DNA from: Leptodactylus fallax
Taxonomy: Eukaryota; Chordata; Amphibia; Anura; Leptodactylidae
Length of the DNA: 64,000 bases
NCBI GenBank assembly: GCA_947044405.1
Contig: CAMRHE010000649.1
Coordinates: forward strand, 248,001-312,000
Direction of reading: 5' to 3'
The notes under the pieces were generated by a model. It did not search any database and had not been told where the DNA came from. It saw only the letters and a program-made list of their open reading frames with translations. The position numbers were made by a program, and so were the translations under genes. Shown piece after piece: positions 54,648 through 64,000 of this stretch; the first letter of the stretch is position 1; every line of letters starts with the position of its first letter.

Positions 54648-57600
54648 CTGCACGAGAACACAACAACGTGAACAACAGAGACATCGACAGGATAACACAA
54701 AGCTAGAATCAGAAAAACACCACATTATTAATAAATGCTCCATATACATATACAGAAGTGTTCCATTTTATTGCATTCCACCTCAAAAACAGCACCAAAT
54801 TCAGTCCTGAATCTGCCTCCTATTATATCCAATGGGAGGCAAACTGACACATGATGATGATGATAATAATATAAGCGTCCTGGTCGATCTTTCCATCAAT
54901 TCCACAGTCACGGAACCCACAGCTCTCTGTTTTGACTTTCCACTTCACTTTATTTTGTGTGAACGAACCCTTACAGAGGTTGTCCAGGAGTCTGGACCTA
55001 TTTAATGAGGGCTGCTAGACTGATGCACATAGGAAAACCGAATACTTCATCATATTATAATGATAAACTGGAGCCCGTCAGCCCCCCATAGTCATAAGTC
55101 AATTATAGGGTGGAGGGACATCCATAATTATGTCATCTGACCACACTGTCCAATGGCTCTACTGCCGTGAGGGCTAGTTATATGTTCAGAATTTTGGCAA
55201 CATCCTGCCTCTAAAGCATGTAAATGAGGTATCTGTAACCTGTTCAAACGCTCCAGAGACTAATTCACACAGGACTGTTATCCGGAAAATAAATCTATAA
55301 GACTAAGTAACATGAGAAAGCCGACAGACTGGCCTTGTATGAAGGTGTTTTGCAGAACTTATTAATTGATGACTTATCCTTAAGATAGGTCATCAAAGAC
55401 TGGCAGTGGTCCGACAGCAGGCTCTTTAGTACTTACCACGCACAGCACTGTACATTTCTGCAGCGGCTGTGCTTGGTACTGCAGCTCAGCCTATTCGCTT
55501 GAATGGGACTGATCTGTGAGCAGGTCATGTGACAACACATGGCCTGTAAAGCAGAGGCCGAATTAATGGAGAATCACCACCGCCTCCAACAGCTGATCCT
55601 AAGGACCACCACGGATATTCAATTAATAACCTATCACAAGAACAAGTTATCAATTTAAAATTCCCAGAAACCCCTTTAAATGGGGATAATCTTTGTGTAG
55701 ATCTGCAGCACATTACACTGACCATCCACGCTACAAATAAATATAATAAATTATTCTGAACATGACTTTAATGTTAAGTAAGGAATCTGCAGCAGGGATA
55801 TATTGAACTTATCTGCACTTTTAGTGGATTTTTCACTTTCAGGGGATATAAGGCACCATGACAGCTGCTGGAAACATCATAAATCCTCTCTAGCACACTG
55901 CACATAGCACTTACCTGTAGCTGATGACAGACTCGACATGTTCATACATTCCTAAGATGTGAGCAGTTTTACCTATTTTTTCCAGAATACTGCATATGGC
56001 GCTTTATGAGCCCTTTTTAAGCCTTACATAGCATTACCTTCAGTCAGATCAGGGACCTGACAGCGTAAACTCCATTAAACGTGCAGAGAATTCATTCAAT
56101 GGGCTAATGTTTGAGAGGGGGCAGAGCACACGGGATATAACGGCTCCTTGTCACCCATATACACACAGTGCACATTACCATTAATGTTGTCACAGTAGTA
56201 GAAGTGCTCATCATTAAGAGAGGGACATGCCGACACCAGGTCCTGCAAGCCAGACCCAGTCACATTGAGACATCCAGAGAGATTTAGGTGTTCCAGGTAA
56301 GGTAATCCTCCGCCTAAGGTCAACGCCCTGTAATAAAACAAAACACACAATTATCAGATTTCAGAATGATATCATTCCTAATACAAAGAATTCTGGATTC
56401 TTTTATTAAGACAAGCGTTGGGTAAACAGATGTCTTTTGCAGCATATAGCAGAATGTCTGGCGGTGCTCACCAGCCACCATAGACATGAGACCATCAGTG
56501 GGATTTGCCAACAGGTCTATGTCAGCTCTAGATTTGGGGGCAGACTACTTGGGTGAATAAGCTGGTGTGGGAATACTATATGGCGTATTAAACATTTTCA
56601 GCTGTCCGTCTTCAGCTACCTGTAAGTCTTCTCTTACATTGCAGGCTGCTCTGTACCATTCTGTGGGTCAGAACAGTTCACTGACTGCTGGATCTGTAGC
56701 CCTTCTTTAGGGTGTCCTGAACATTTATAAAGCTGATATTTCTTTCAACTTAAGGAGGTTCTCCAGGGAGACTTGCTTACTTCCCTGCGGGTTTTTAGAT
56801 GCAGTACCTAGGGCTTATGGGTTCCAACCCCAGGTCATGCGATCAGAGCCAGCAGCTGGACCCCCGGTTGCTCTGCCTTCTTCCTTCTCTTCAGTTTTCA
56901 TCACTAGTTACCTGTGTAATGGGGGCTGGCCTCATAACTATCTGTGAAAACGGAAGAGTAAGTAGGAGGTAGAGTGAACCAGGGGAGGGGGGGCGGGTGT
57001 TGGCTCATATCAAGTGACTTGGGATCAGAACCAGCCTGGAAGCCCTATGTACAGAATCTAAAACTCTCAAGAGAAGTAAAAAAACAAAAGGATTCCATGG
57101 ACTCCTTAAAGAGTAGTTTATTTAGTTGGAATGATGGGTATTTTCTTTCAGAACAGAGGTAACCGCTACAGGCTGAGTTGTCAGATAGCAAATGTGACAG
57201 ATTTCACACTGAATGGGACTAAGCAGCCTGCAATGTATGACAGCATATGTAGGCTGCAGAAGGCAAATGCTGAAAATTTTTTAACAAAAGTCAATATGAT
57301 ATAATGTGTTTATCCCAAAATACAGTCAAACCAATAAAAAAAAAAAAAAAAAAAGGTGTCCATAGCCTTTAAACATACATGCATGGTCATGTGGTAGTCA
57401 GGAGATCTGAGACAGGAGGTAAGTGTATATGGCTATATAACATCCACAGGGCCACCTGTGAGGCTTTCTGAGATATAACAATGATGGCCTTTCCTTAGGA
57501 TAGACCATCTAAGTGAACAATCGTTGCAGAACATTCAATGTCGATCTAAGCACAATGGCTCATTTGTAAATGTGGCAGTCCCCGGTAATGCAGCGCCATG

Positions 57601-60600
57601 CTAAACTCACTATGAATTTTCAGTCATGGTTCTGAATGCTGGTTGGACAGATCAGTGACTTGGACAACAACTGTGGGGCAAGTTTATAAAGACTGGTGTA
57701 TCATAAAGGTCCTGAATGGCGCAGGAAACCTGCGCCACTTAGGAACTTAGTCCAAACGTGCACCTCAATGCATTGTAAGAGGAACGATGAATTCCCCCTG
57801 TATGTTTACCACAACTATCTATGCTAGACAAAATTCAGGATGAAATGTGAGAACCCGGTCAGGGAGGATTTTCTAGTTGTCACTGTGACCTGGAAAGTGG
57901 ATTTGGCAGCCTTGATTTAGAGCGGTGCGATCATCTGACTAATGTTATTAATGGCTGTTTATCCTCCTCATGATGTACTGACCCAGAATGTAAGGAATCC
58001 TAGTTCATCCAGACAGATATGTCTAAGGCAAGGAACTAGGAGGCAAGGTCTGCTTAGTTTTACAAGCAATATGTTTTTAGAAGATGCTGCCACATTGGCA
58101 ATGAGTCCTGTCATCCAAAACATATTATATTATATGAGTGGAGTTTTGGCTACCTTATTGACCAGATAAAAGCTACACTTCAGGACACGGTGATTGATTT
58201 TTTTTTTCCTTTGCTTTCATCTCTCCATCACGGAAACCATACTTTTTATATTTCTGTCAATGTACATATATGGGAGTTTTTTGCTGGACAGATTATATTT
58301 TTCAATGGTATCATTTTGGGGGTCATATATTGCGGGTGGGCTTTAAAAAAGGGGTCATATACAGTGTGGGGCTGTATAAAAGGGGATAATAAACTGTGTG
58401 GGGGCCATAAAGACGGGTCAGATACTGTGTGGGGGCCAAAAATACATATAATACAAATACAGTCATGGCCAAAAGTTTTGAGAATGACACAAATATTCTA
58501 TTTTCACATGATCTGCTGCCCTCTGGTTTTTATATGTGTTTGTCAGATGTTTTTATCACATACAGAAATAGAATTGCATTCATATTATGAGTAACAGAAG
58601 CTTATATTGACACTTAGAATGAGTTAATGCAGCAAGTCAATATTTGCAGTGTTGACCCTTCTTCTTCAGGACCTCTGCAATTCTCCCTGGCATGCTCTCA
58701 ATCAACTTCTGGACCAAATCCTGACTGATAGCAGTCCATTCTTGCAGAATCAATGCTTTAATTTTGTCTGAATTTGTTGGTTTTTGTTTGTCCACCCGTC
58801 TCTTGATGATTGACCACAAGTTCTCAATGGGATTAAGATCTGGGGAGTTTCCAGGCCATGGACCCAAAATCTCTATGTTTTGTTCCCTGAGCCATTTAGT
58901 TATCACCTTTGCTTTATGGCAAGGTGCTCCATCATGCTGGAAAAGGCATTGTTGAGCGCCAAACTGCTCTTGGACGGTTGGGAGAAGTTGCTCTTGGAGG
59001 ACATTCTGGTACCATTCTTTATTCATGGCTGTGTTTTTAGGCAAGACTGTGAGAGAGCCGATTCCCTTGGCTGAGAAGCAACCCCACACATGAATGGTTT
59101 CAGGATGCTTTACAGTTGGCATGAGACAAGACTGGTGGTAGCGCTCACCTCTTCTTCTCCGAATAAGCTGTTTTCCAGATGTTCCAAACAATCGAAAAGG
59201 GGATTCATCAGAGAAAATGACTTTACCCCAGTCCTCAGCAGTCCACTCCCTGTACCTTTTGCAGAATATCAGTCTGTCCCCGATGTTTTTTCTGGAGAGA
59301 AGTGGCTTCTTTGCTGCCCTCCTTGAGACCAGGCCTTGCTCCAAGAGTCTCCGCCTCACAGTGCGTGCAGATGCACTCACACCTGCCTGCTGCCATTCCT
59401 CAGCAAGCTCTGCACTGCTGGTAGCCCGATCCCGCAGCTGAAACACTTTTAAGAGACGGTCCTGCCGCTTGCTGGTCTTTCTTGGGCGCCCTGGAGCCTT
59501 TTTGGCACCAATGGAACCTCTCTCCTTGAAGTTCTTGATGATGCGATAGATTGTTGACTGAGGTGCAATCTTTCTAGCTGCAATACTCTTCCCAGTTAGG
59601 CCATTTTTGTGCAGTGCAATGATGACTGCACGTGTTTCTTTAGAGATAACCATGGTTAACAGAAGAGAAACAATGATGGCAAGCACCAGCCTCCTTTTAA
59701 AGTGTCCAGTAGTGTCATTCTTACTTAATCATGACAGATTGATCTCCAGCCCTGTCCTCATCAACACCCACACCTGTGTTAATGGAGCAATCACTGAAAC
59801 GATGTTAGGTGGTCCTTTTAAGGCAGGGCTGCAATGATGTTGAAATGTGTTTTGGGGGATAAAGTTCATTTTCTAGGCAAATATTGACTTTGCAAGTAAT
59901 TGCTGTTAAGCTGATCACTCTTTATAACATTCTGGAGTATATGCAAATTGCCATTAGAAAAACTGAAGCAGTAGACTTTGTAAAAATTAATATTTGTATC
60001 ATTCTCAAAACTTTTGGCCATGACTGTACATATATCAAAAATATAACACTTTTTTTTTTTTTTTTTTTTTACCAGAGCTACAAATATCACAAAATTATGG
60101 ATATTTTTAGATGTGAAACGGCGCCAGGGTTAACTTAGTTTTTTTTTTTAGGAATTTAGACACACCGAGCTCAAAAGGTTAGTCATCCCTGCACTAGCGT
60201 TTGGCTCTCAGTCGTTTGGTTCCGCATGGAGACCCGAATGACAGAGAGCCTGTCCACTTCAAAAGGGGTTACCCAAGGACCCCATAGACTATAACGGGGT
60301 CCGCTGGGTTTCTGCTGGTTTTATACTGAAACCGTTACAGGATTCTCTTTGCAGGACTTTTCTCTCCGACGATTTTAGGCAGAATCTACAGTGGAGCCTC
60401 CTATGGAGTCTCTAACGCAGATGCAAACCTAGCCTTGTTGATTAAAGAGGTTTTCCAGGCTAAATAACTGATGACCTAACCTCATTTAAAGATCAGCAGG
60501 GGTCCGACACCAAGCCCCACCCCCACCCATCAGCCTCTTCAATACTTACCAAGCACAGCATCTTACACTGTACAGTGGCTGTGCTTGGTATCACAGCTTA

Positions 60601-63045
60601 GCCCGTTCCCTTGAATGGGACTGAGCTGTGATCAGGCCATGTGACCAACATGAAGTCACATTACCTGTGAAGCAGAGATTCAAACATCTGATCTGCGGGG
60701 GTCCTGGGTGTAGGACTACTCTGATTTTCAATTGTTAGGGCTTTGTTGTGTTACCAGTTGTTGTGGAAAGACACTTGTACCTCACAATCTCTTGTAGGGG
60801 AGCTGATGGGGTTAAAAAGCTGGGATCGGCACTATCTCCAATATGAGCATTTACAGTGAAATGTCAGCTTCTCCTATACACATTTCATAATCATTGTGTA
60901 ATACTACAGTGCTTTATGGGAACGACCAACAACATATTATTATATCATAGGGAAAGAAGGAGTTAAAAGTATACACCTAACATAGTCCTGACATATAATT
61001 TCTTCCCTACACTGCTTACCGATGTTCTTTTTTCCTCTAACTATGCTAGAGAGTACGCAGTCTAGCCAAGCAAGCCAAGTACTTCAGGTCTCCCCTGATC
61101 AGGCCTCCTATTCTGAGCGGCATATGCTGCAATGTCATAATATACATTAAGTATTGAAACTGTTCCCTTTAAAACATAAGTAAACTTTCGGAGATGGATT
61201 CAGGTGACACTAACCTATCATCAGGGCTGAGTTGATAGTCTGTCACCACAATCCAGCCTTTCTTTAAAATCCAAGTAGCCTACATGTTTCAAGTGTGTAA
61301 CACATGCTTAGTCATGCCATAAGACTTTATACCATGACAAAACGTAAGCTATTTGGGTTTTAACTTTTCTATTTGTCCTAAAATAAAGCTACTGGATTTT
61401 ATTTGTAAATGCTTGACGCCCTCCATTTCTACAGTTAACGGGTTTGCCCGACAAAGTTAAGTGATAAGGACCATTCTCACCTGACCGTAGCTAGGCTATA
61501 TGTCGGTGGGACTGGTGCTTGTCAATGCTCCCATTCAATTCAATGGGAGTGCTGGAGATAGCCCAGTGCCATAGTTTGCCTATCTCCAGCACTCCCATTG
61601 AATTGAATGGGAGCGCCGACCGTCACCAGTCCCGTCCACATTCAGTCTGGCTAACGTCAGGTTGAATGTGGAGCGCTAGAATGGCCCTTCTCACTTTACT
61701 TTGTGAGACGACCCCTTTAACTGTAGAAATGGAGGGCATCCAGCACTCAGGACTAAAATCCAATAGTTTTATTTTAACTCTGCATCTTGGAGCGAACCCT
61801 GTTTGTCCGTGAACAAGGAGGAATTTGTTCGCTCCAGGAAGGATTAGGTGAGCTCATCCACACACGGTTTGCTTCCTTTGGTATAAAAGGTCCACATTAT
61901 AGGGTTTCCCCAGGCTTTTTATGTTGTTGACCCATCCTTAGGACAAGTCATCAATATCAGTCTGATTGGGTTCAACATTGAACGTTCCCACCGATCAGCT
62001 TTTCTGCGCAGCCGCCAACACCAAAACTACATGGTGGACAAAAATAAAAACAGACAGCTCTGTCTACTGTGTAGTGGTTGGAGCCATGTGCCTTCAGCTT
62101 TGTCCACTGTGTAGCTCTGGCACCTGCTGACTGGTGGGCGTGCTGCATGCCAGAACCATACTAATCTAATATGGATGACCTATCCTAAACATAGGTGGTC
62201 GATATCAAAAGCCTGAATAAATTCCTTTAAAGTAACTCACTCTCAACCAGCAAAATAAGTTCAGGATGATAATGTTCTGCAATCAGATAGAAGATGCTAG
62301 TGGAAGGACTAAGGGAAAGAAATGACCTACTAACCTGAGACCACGATCTGTGATCTGGTGACAACCAGAGAGGCTGAGTAACCTTAACACACGTGCAGCA
62401 CTAGGCTCAGATTTTGCACTCCCAGAAAGAGAGTCTCTAACCTCTGATTGAGGAGTCCTTTTGCCACCTTTGCACATTGCAGAGGGCTCTGGGAGTGCTT
62501 GTATAGTCCTTAGTTTTGCTCCAGCAGAACAGAATGAATGACCACAATAGGCATAAGCATCTGCCTGATATAGCTGCTGCCAGCTGCCATTAGTCCTCAT
62601 GCCAGGCCTTGGCTTCATGTTGCAACACCCATTAGCAAAACAACTTATATTGGAGGCCATCTCCAATACACAAAGTCCGTCAGTATTTCTATACTTCCAG
62701 TTGGCCGCATCCTCAATGTCAGCCAGCCTCTCAGAATCCAAAATCCAGAAAGGTGAAGATGGATACCCATCACAAGGGCCAGATCGTGTCCATAATTCTT
62801 CTGAAAAGAACTCACACTGGCCACCTATGCACTGCATGGCTCTAGTCCGTATCCTGTTGTTCATGTCTTTTCTCCCCCAAACTGATTTAACATTTTTGTT
62901 GTTTCGGGAACATTTAAATAAAGTTTTCCTGTAAGAAGGTAGCACACCCAGCGCAAGACTCAGCCTTTCCAGCGTCAGGTCAGTGATCTTGTCACATCCA
63001 GACAAGTCAATGTGACGGAGGTTCTGAGATCTGCCAAAGTACCAC
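54571..63045 (-). CDS. FBXL5: FBXL5, F-box/LRR protein 5 (5' partial, last three coding exons)
   Basis: FBXL5 is the substrate receptor of an SCF ubiquitin ligase that targets IRP2 and so controls cellular iron. Its N-terminal hemerythrin domain, F-box and first leucine-rich repeats are upstream of the window. Present are exons 62335-63045, 56179-56327 and 54571-54647, joined in frame with GT-AG borders, giving about 311 C-terminal residues. Order: an LRR ([19 protein letters not shown]), a long Ser/Cys-rich insert with [16 protein letters not shown], two LRRs ([30 protein letters not shown]) and the tail FYYCDNING...[18 protein letters not shown]. The cysteines corresponding to human C662, C676, C686 and C687, which hold the [2Fe-2S] cluster, are all kept. 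Convergent with CC2D2A, as in human. Confidence 0.96.
55343..55680. repeat. T2-like foldback MITE, family G (copy 5)
   Basis: AATTGATGACTTATCCTTAAG at the left and AACCCCTTTAA at the right, with GGCTGTGCTTGGTACTGCAG and GGTCATGTGAC inside. Between FBXL5 exons. Confidence 0.7.
56179..56327 (-). CDS. FBXL5: FBXL5 penultimate coding exon
   Basis: Acceptor tgttttattacag. It encodes [40 protein letters not shown] and HFYYCDNIN, with a donor G|GTAATG in phase 1. It carries the last LRR and the first cluster cysteine. Confidence 0.96.
56328..58459. other. FBXL5 intron, left part
   Basis: Non-coding. An A run is at 57340-57353. Near 58330-58440 there are GTGTGGGGGCC repeats, the reverse complement of the GGCCCCCACACAG motif in the array at 8075. 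No further FBXL5 exon seen. Confidence 0.5.
58460..60026 (-). mobile_element. Full-length, apparently intact Tc1-like element in an FBXL5 intron
   Basis: 1567 bp with TA at 58458-58459 and 60027-60028. Outer inverted ends CAGTCATGGCCAAAAGTTTT continue for about 38 bp with one mismatch, and AAGTCAATATTTGC motifs recur near the inner edges, as in IR/DR-type Tc1 elements with ~200-bp ends. One uninterrupted transposase gene lies on the minus strand, same direction as FBXL5. Confidence 0.95.
58637..59653 (-). CDS. Tc1-like transposase, intact, DD35E spacing
   Basis: 338-residue cut-and-paste transposase that binds the element's ends and moves it into TA sites. I take the ATG at 59653 (context GTTAACCATGG, close to Kozak) rather than the upstream in-frame ATG at 59686, because [10 protein letters not shown] is the usual type of start. 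N-terminal helix-turn-helix pair (residues about 1-50 and 65-110) with GRPR at 55-58 between them. Catalytic triad D149 (FSDES), D241 (QHDGAPCH) and E277 (PIENLW): 35 residues between the last two, one more than in DD34E Tc1 proteins such as Sleeping Beauty. The GSLTV glycine-rich region is present. No stop or frameshift. Confidence 0.93.
   Translation of the reverse strand: MVISKETRAVIIALHKNGLTGKSIAARKIAPQSTIYRIIKNFKERGSIGAKKAPGRPRKTSKRQDRLLKVFQLRDRATSSAELAEEWQQAGVSASARTVRRRLLEQGLVSRRAAKKPLLSRKNIGDRLIFCKRYREWTAEDWGKVIFSDESPFRLFGTSGKQLIRRRRGERYHQSCLMPTVKHPETIHVWGCFSAKGIGSLTVLPKNTAMNKEWYQNVLQEQLLPTVQEQFGAQQCLFQHDGAPCHKAKVITKWLREQNIEILGPWPGNSPDLNPIENLWSIIKRRVDKQKPTNSDKIKALILQEWTAISQDLVQKLIESMPGRIAEVLKKKGQHCKY
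60180..60440. repeat. Foldback repeat fragment, CAGACGCA...AACCTAGCC type
   Basis: GACCCGAATGACAGAGAGCC, GTTATAGTCTATGGGGTCC-type and GCAGATGCAAACCTAGCCTT motifs resemble 42172-42430 in reverse order. Ends unclear. Confidence 0.45.
60441..60738. repeat. T2-like foldback MITE, family G (copy 6)
   Basis: TTAAAGAGGTTTTCCAGGCT start, with ACTTACCAAGCACAGC and GGCTGTGCTTGGTATCACAG inside. The right end is weaker (CTGATTTTCAATTG). Confidence 0.7.
61380..61780. repeat. ~400-bp nested foldback
   Basis: The outer pair is AAAATAAAGCTACTGGATTTTA-type / TAAAATCCAATAGTTTTATTTTA. The middle pair is CCCTCCATTTCTACAGTTAA / TTAACTGTAGAAATGGAGGG, exact over 20 bp. The inner pair is CTCCCATTCAATTCAATGGG on both sides of the centre. 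No coding. Confidence 0.85.
61901..62232. repeat. T2-like foldback MITE, family G (copy 7)
   Basis: GGACAAGTCATCAATATCAG at the left, ATGGATGACCTATCCTAAAC and AATTCCTTTAA at the right. An internal pair around AGCTCTGTCTACTGTGTAG. About 100 bp from the large FBXL5 exon. Confidence 0.65.
62335..63045 (-). CDS. FBXL5: FBXL5 large internal exon
   Basis: Acceptor tttcctctcttccag, first base completing a codon, then [20 protein letters not shown]. It continues open for 236 codons to [13 protein letters not shown], donor CAG|GTTAGT. It holds the long non-LRR insert typical of FBXL5 ([34 protein letters not shown]). The ATG at 63005 is internal. Confidence 0.96.
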
Positions 63046-64000
63046 CTGGAAGAGAGGAAACAAAGTTACTAAAATGATGCGAGAAGGTTTCTCAGAAGAT
63101 ATTAAAATCCAAGATCTTTCTATCTATAGCCACGCAAGTTACGCATCTATTATGGCTATAACCCAGACCTGTGGGGTTAAAGGGAGGGGAGAGTTAAGCT
63201 CTGTGTATACAGTTTGAGCCTTCAACTGAAGGTATATACTCCTATGGGCATACAGTAGTATATGTCATCTGTAGGGCCCATTGAGTTACAACATATGCAA
63301 CAACGTATACTGTAAAGTAGTGCACTGTAGAGGAGAGCACAATGTGCTGCGTTTTGGGTGAAAAGATACACTTAACTTATATCAAGGGAGCTTTTCCCTG
63401 CATGTATGTAACACATGGGACTTCAGATGCAGTGTGTACAGAGTCTTAGAAGTACATCTCAATGTTAACAGGTTTCTGTAACTATAAAAACTGAAGGAGT
63501 ATCCATTAACTATGATATTACCAATGTCTGATCAGTTGTGTGACCTCTGGAAGGGGTCTTGATCTAATTTCTCAGATACAATACTTCTGAGCTGGAAACT
63601 GCATTATAGCCCCATGCACACAGTTAGAGAGGAGCTGACCTAGAAAATTAATAAACAGCACCACTGCCCTTTCTTTAAGGCAGTTTATGTGATCTTAGCA
63701 GTCACAGCTAACCAGGTGGTACATAACCATAGTCCTACTGGATACACGTAGGAGTCGTCTCTTACTATCCTGAAGCCTGCAGGCTGCTAGTGACCTACAA
63801 CAGCCTGGAAGAGATTTTTTCTACAACTGCTACACGATTCTGGTATAAGCCGTACTTCTGGAGTACGACAATAACTTAAAGGGCTGACATAGCACAATGT
63901 AGACAGTGGCATACATTTACTAATAGATAGACAGGATAAACTTAGGCAGTCTAAAAATGCGCCAGATTTATCAAAGTGGCTCAGGTTGTAGGAAAATCTG
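63046..64000. other. FBXL5 intron upstream of the large exon
   Basis: No exon, RNA or clear repeat recognised. The next upstream FBXL5 exon must lie beyond the window. Confidence 0.5.

Noticed and set aside
54444..54749. 101-aa minus-strand ORF over the FBXL5 tail
   Set aside because: Wrong frame; the true frame is the 77-bp last exon that matches the FBXL5 C-terminus.

Overview
The window is vertebrate nuclear DNA, most likely from a frog (Anura). It holds interrupted genes with GT-AG introns, no bacterial-style gene packing, and very many short foldback transposons. Many of these have TTAAAGG termini, as in the T2/Kolobok-type MITEs described in Xenopus. I cannot name the species.

Two protein genes converge. 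On the plus strand, 29 phase-consistent coding exons (1 to 44207) encode the last 1357 residues of CC2D2A, a scaffold of the ciliary transition zone (MKS/B9 complex). About 260 N-terminal residues, judged against the roughly 1620-residue human protein, lie upstream of the window. On the minus strand, three exons (63045 down to 54571) encode the last ~311 residues of FBXL5, the iron-sensing F-box/LRR subunit of an SCF ubiquitin ligase. All four cysteines that bind its [2Fe-2S] cluster are present. The same convergent pair lies side by side on human 4p15.32, so this is conserved synteny. I see no functional link between the two proteins.

The rest is intronic or intergenic and repeat-rich. There are four Tc1-like elements in different states. 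One is full length with an intact 338-codon transposase, in an FBXL5 intron. One is full length but carries a one-base frameshift, in CC2D2A intron 13. One is an internally deleted copy between the two genes. One is an inverted, interrupted relic in CC2D2A intron 10. A further mariner-like scrap lies near 52.2 kb. Also present are an hAT-type element with a perfect 8-bp target duplication, two related hAT-like elements containing simple arrays, six copies of one ~300-bp palindromic MITE packed into 34.3-43.9 kb, a 686-bp palindromic TTAA element, a 1.6-kb element with ~85-bp inverted ends, an L2-type LINE/SINE tail, a 2.4-kb minisatellite (about 55 units of 43-45 bp) in CC2D2A intron 15, and a 46-bp minisatellite in intron 16.

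I found no CRISPR array, operon, rRNA, tRNA or other RNA gene. The most notable points are the intact transposase, the repeat dynamics, and one unassigned exon-like open segment at 51.7 kb. I do not see a new multi-gene system.
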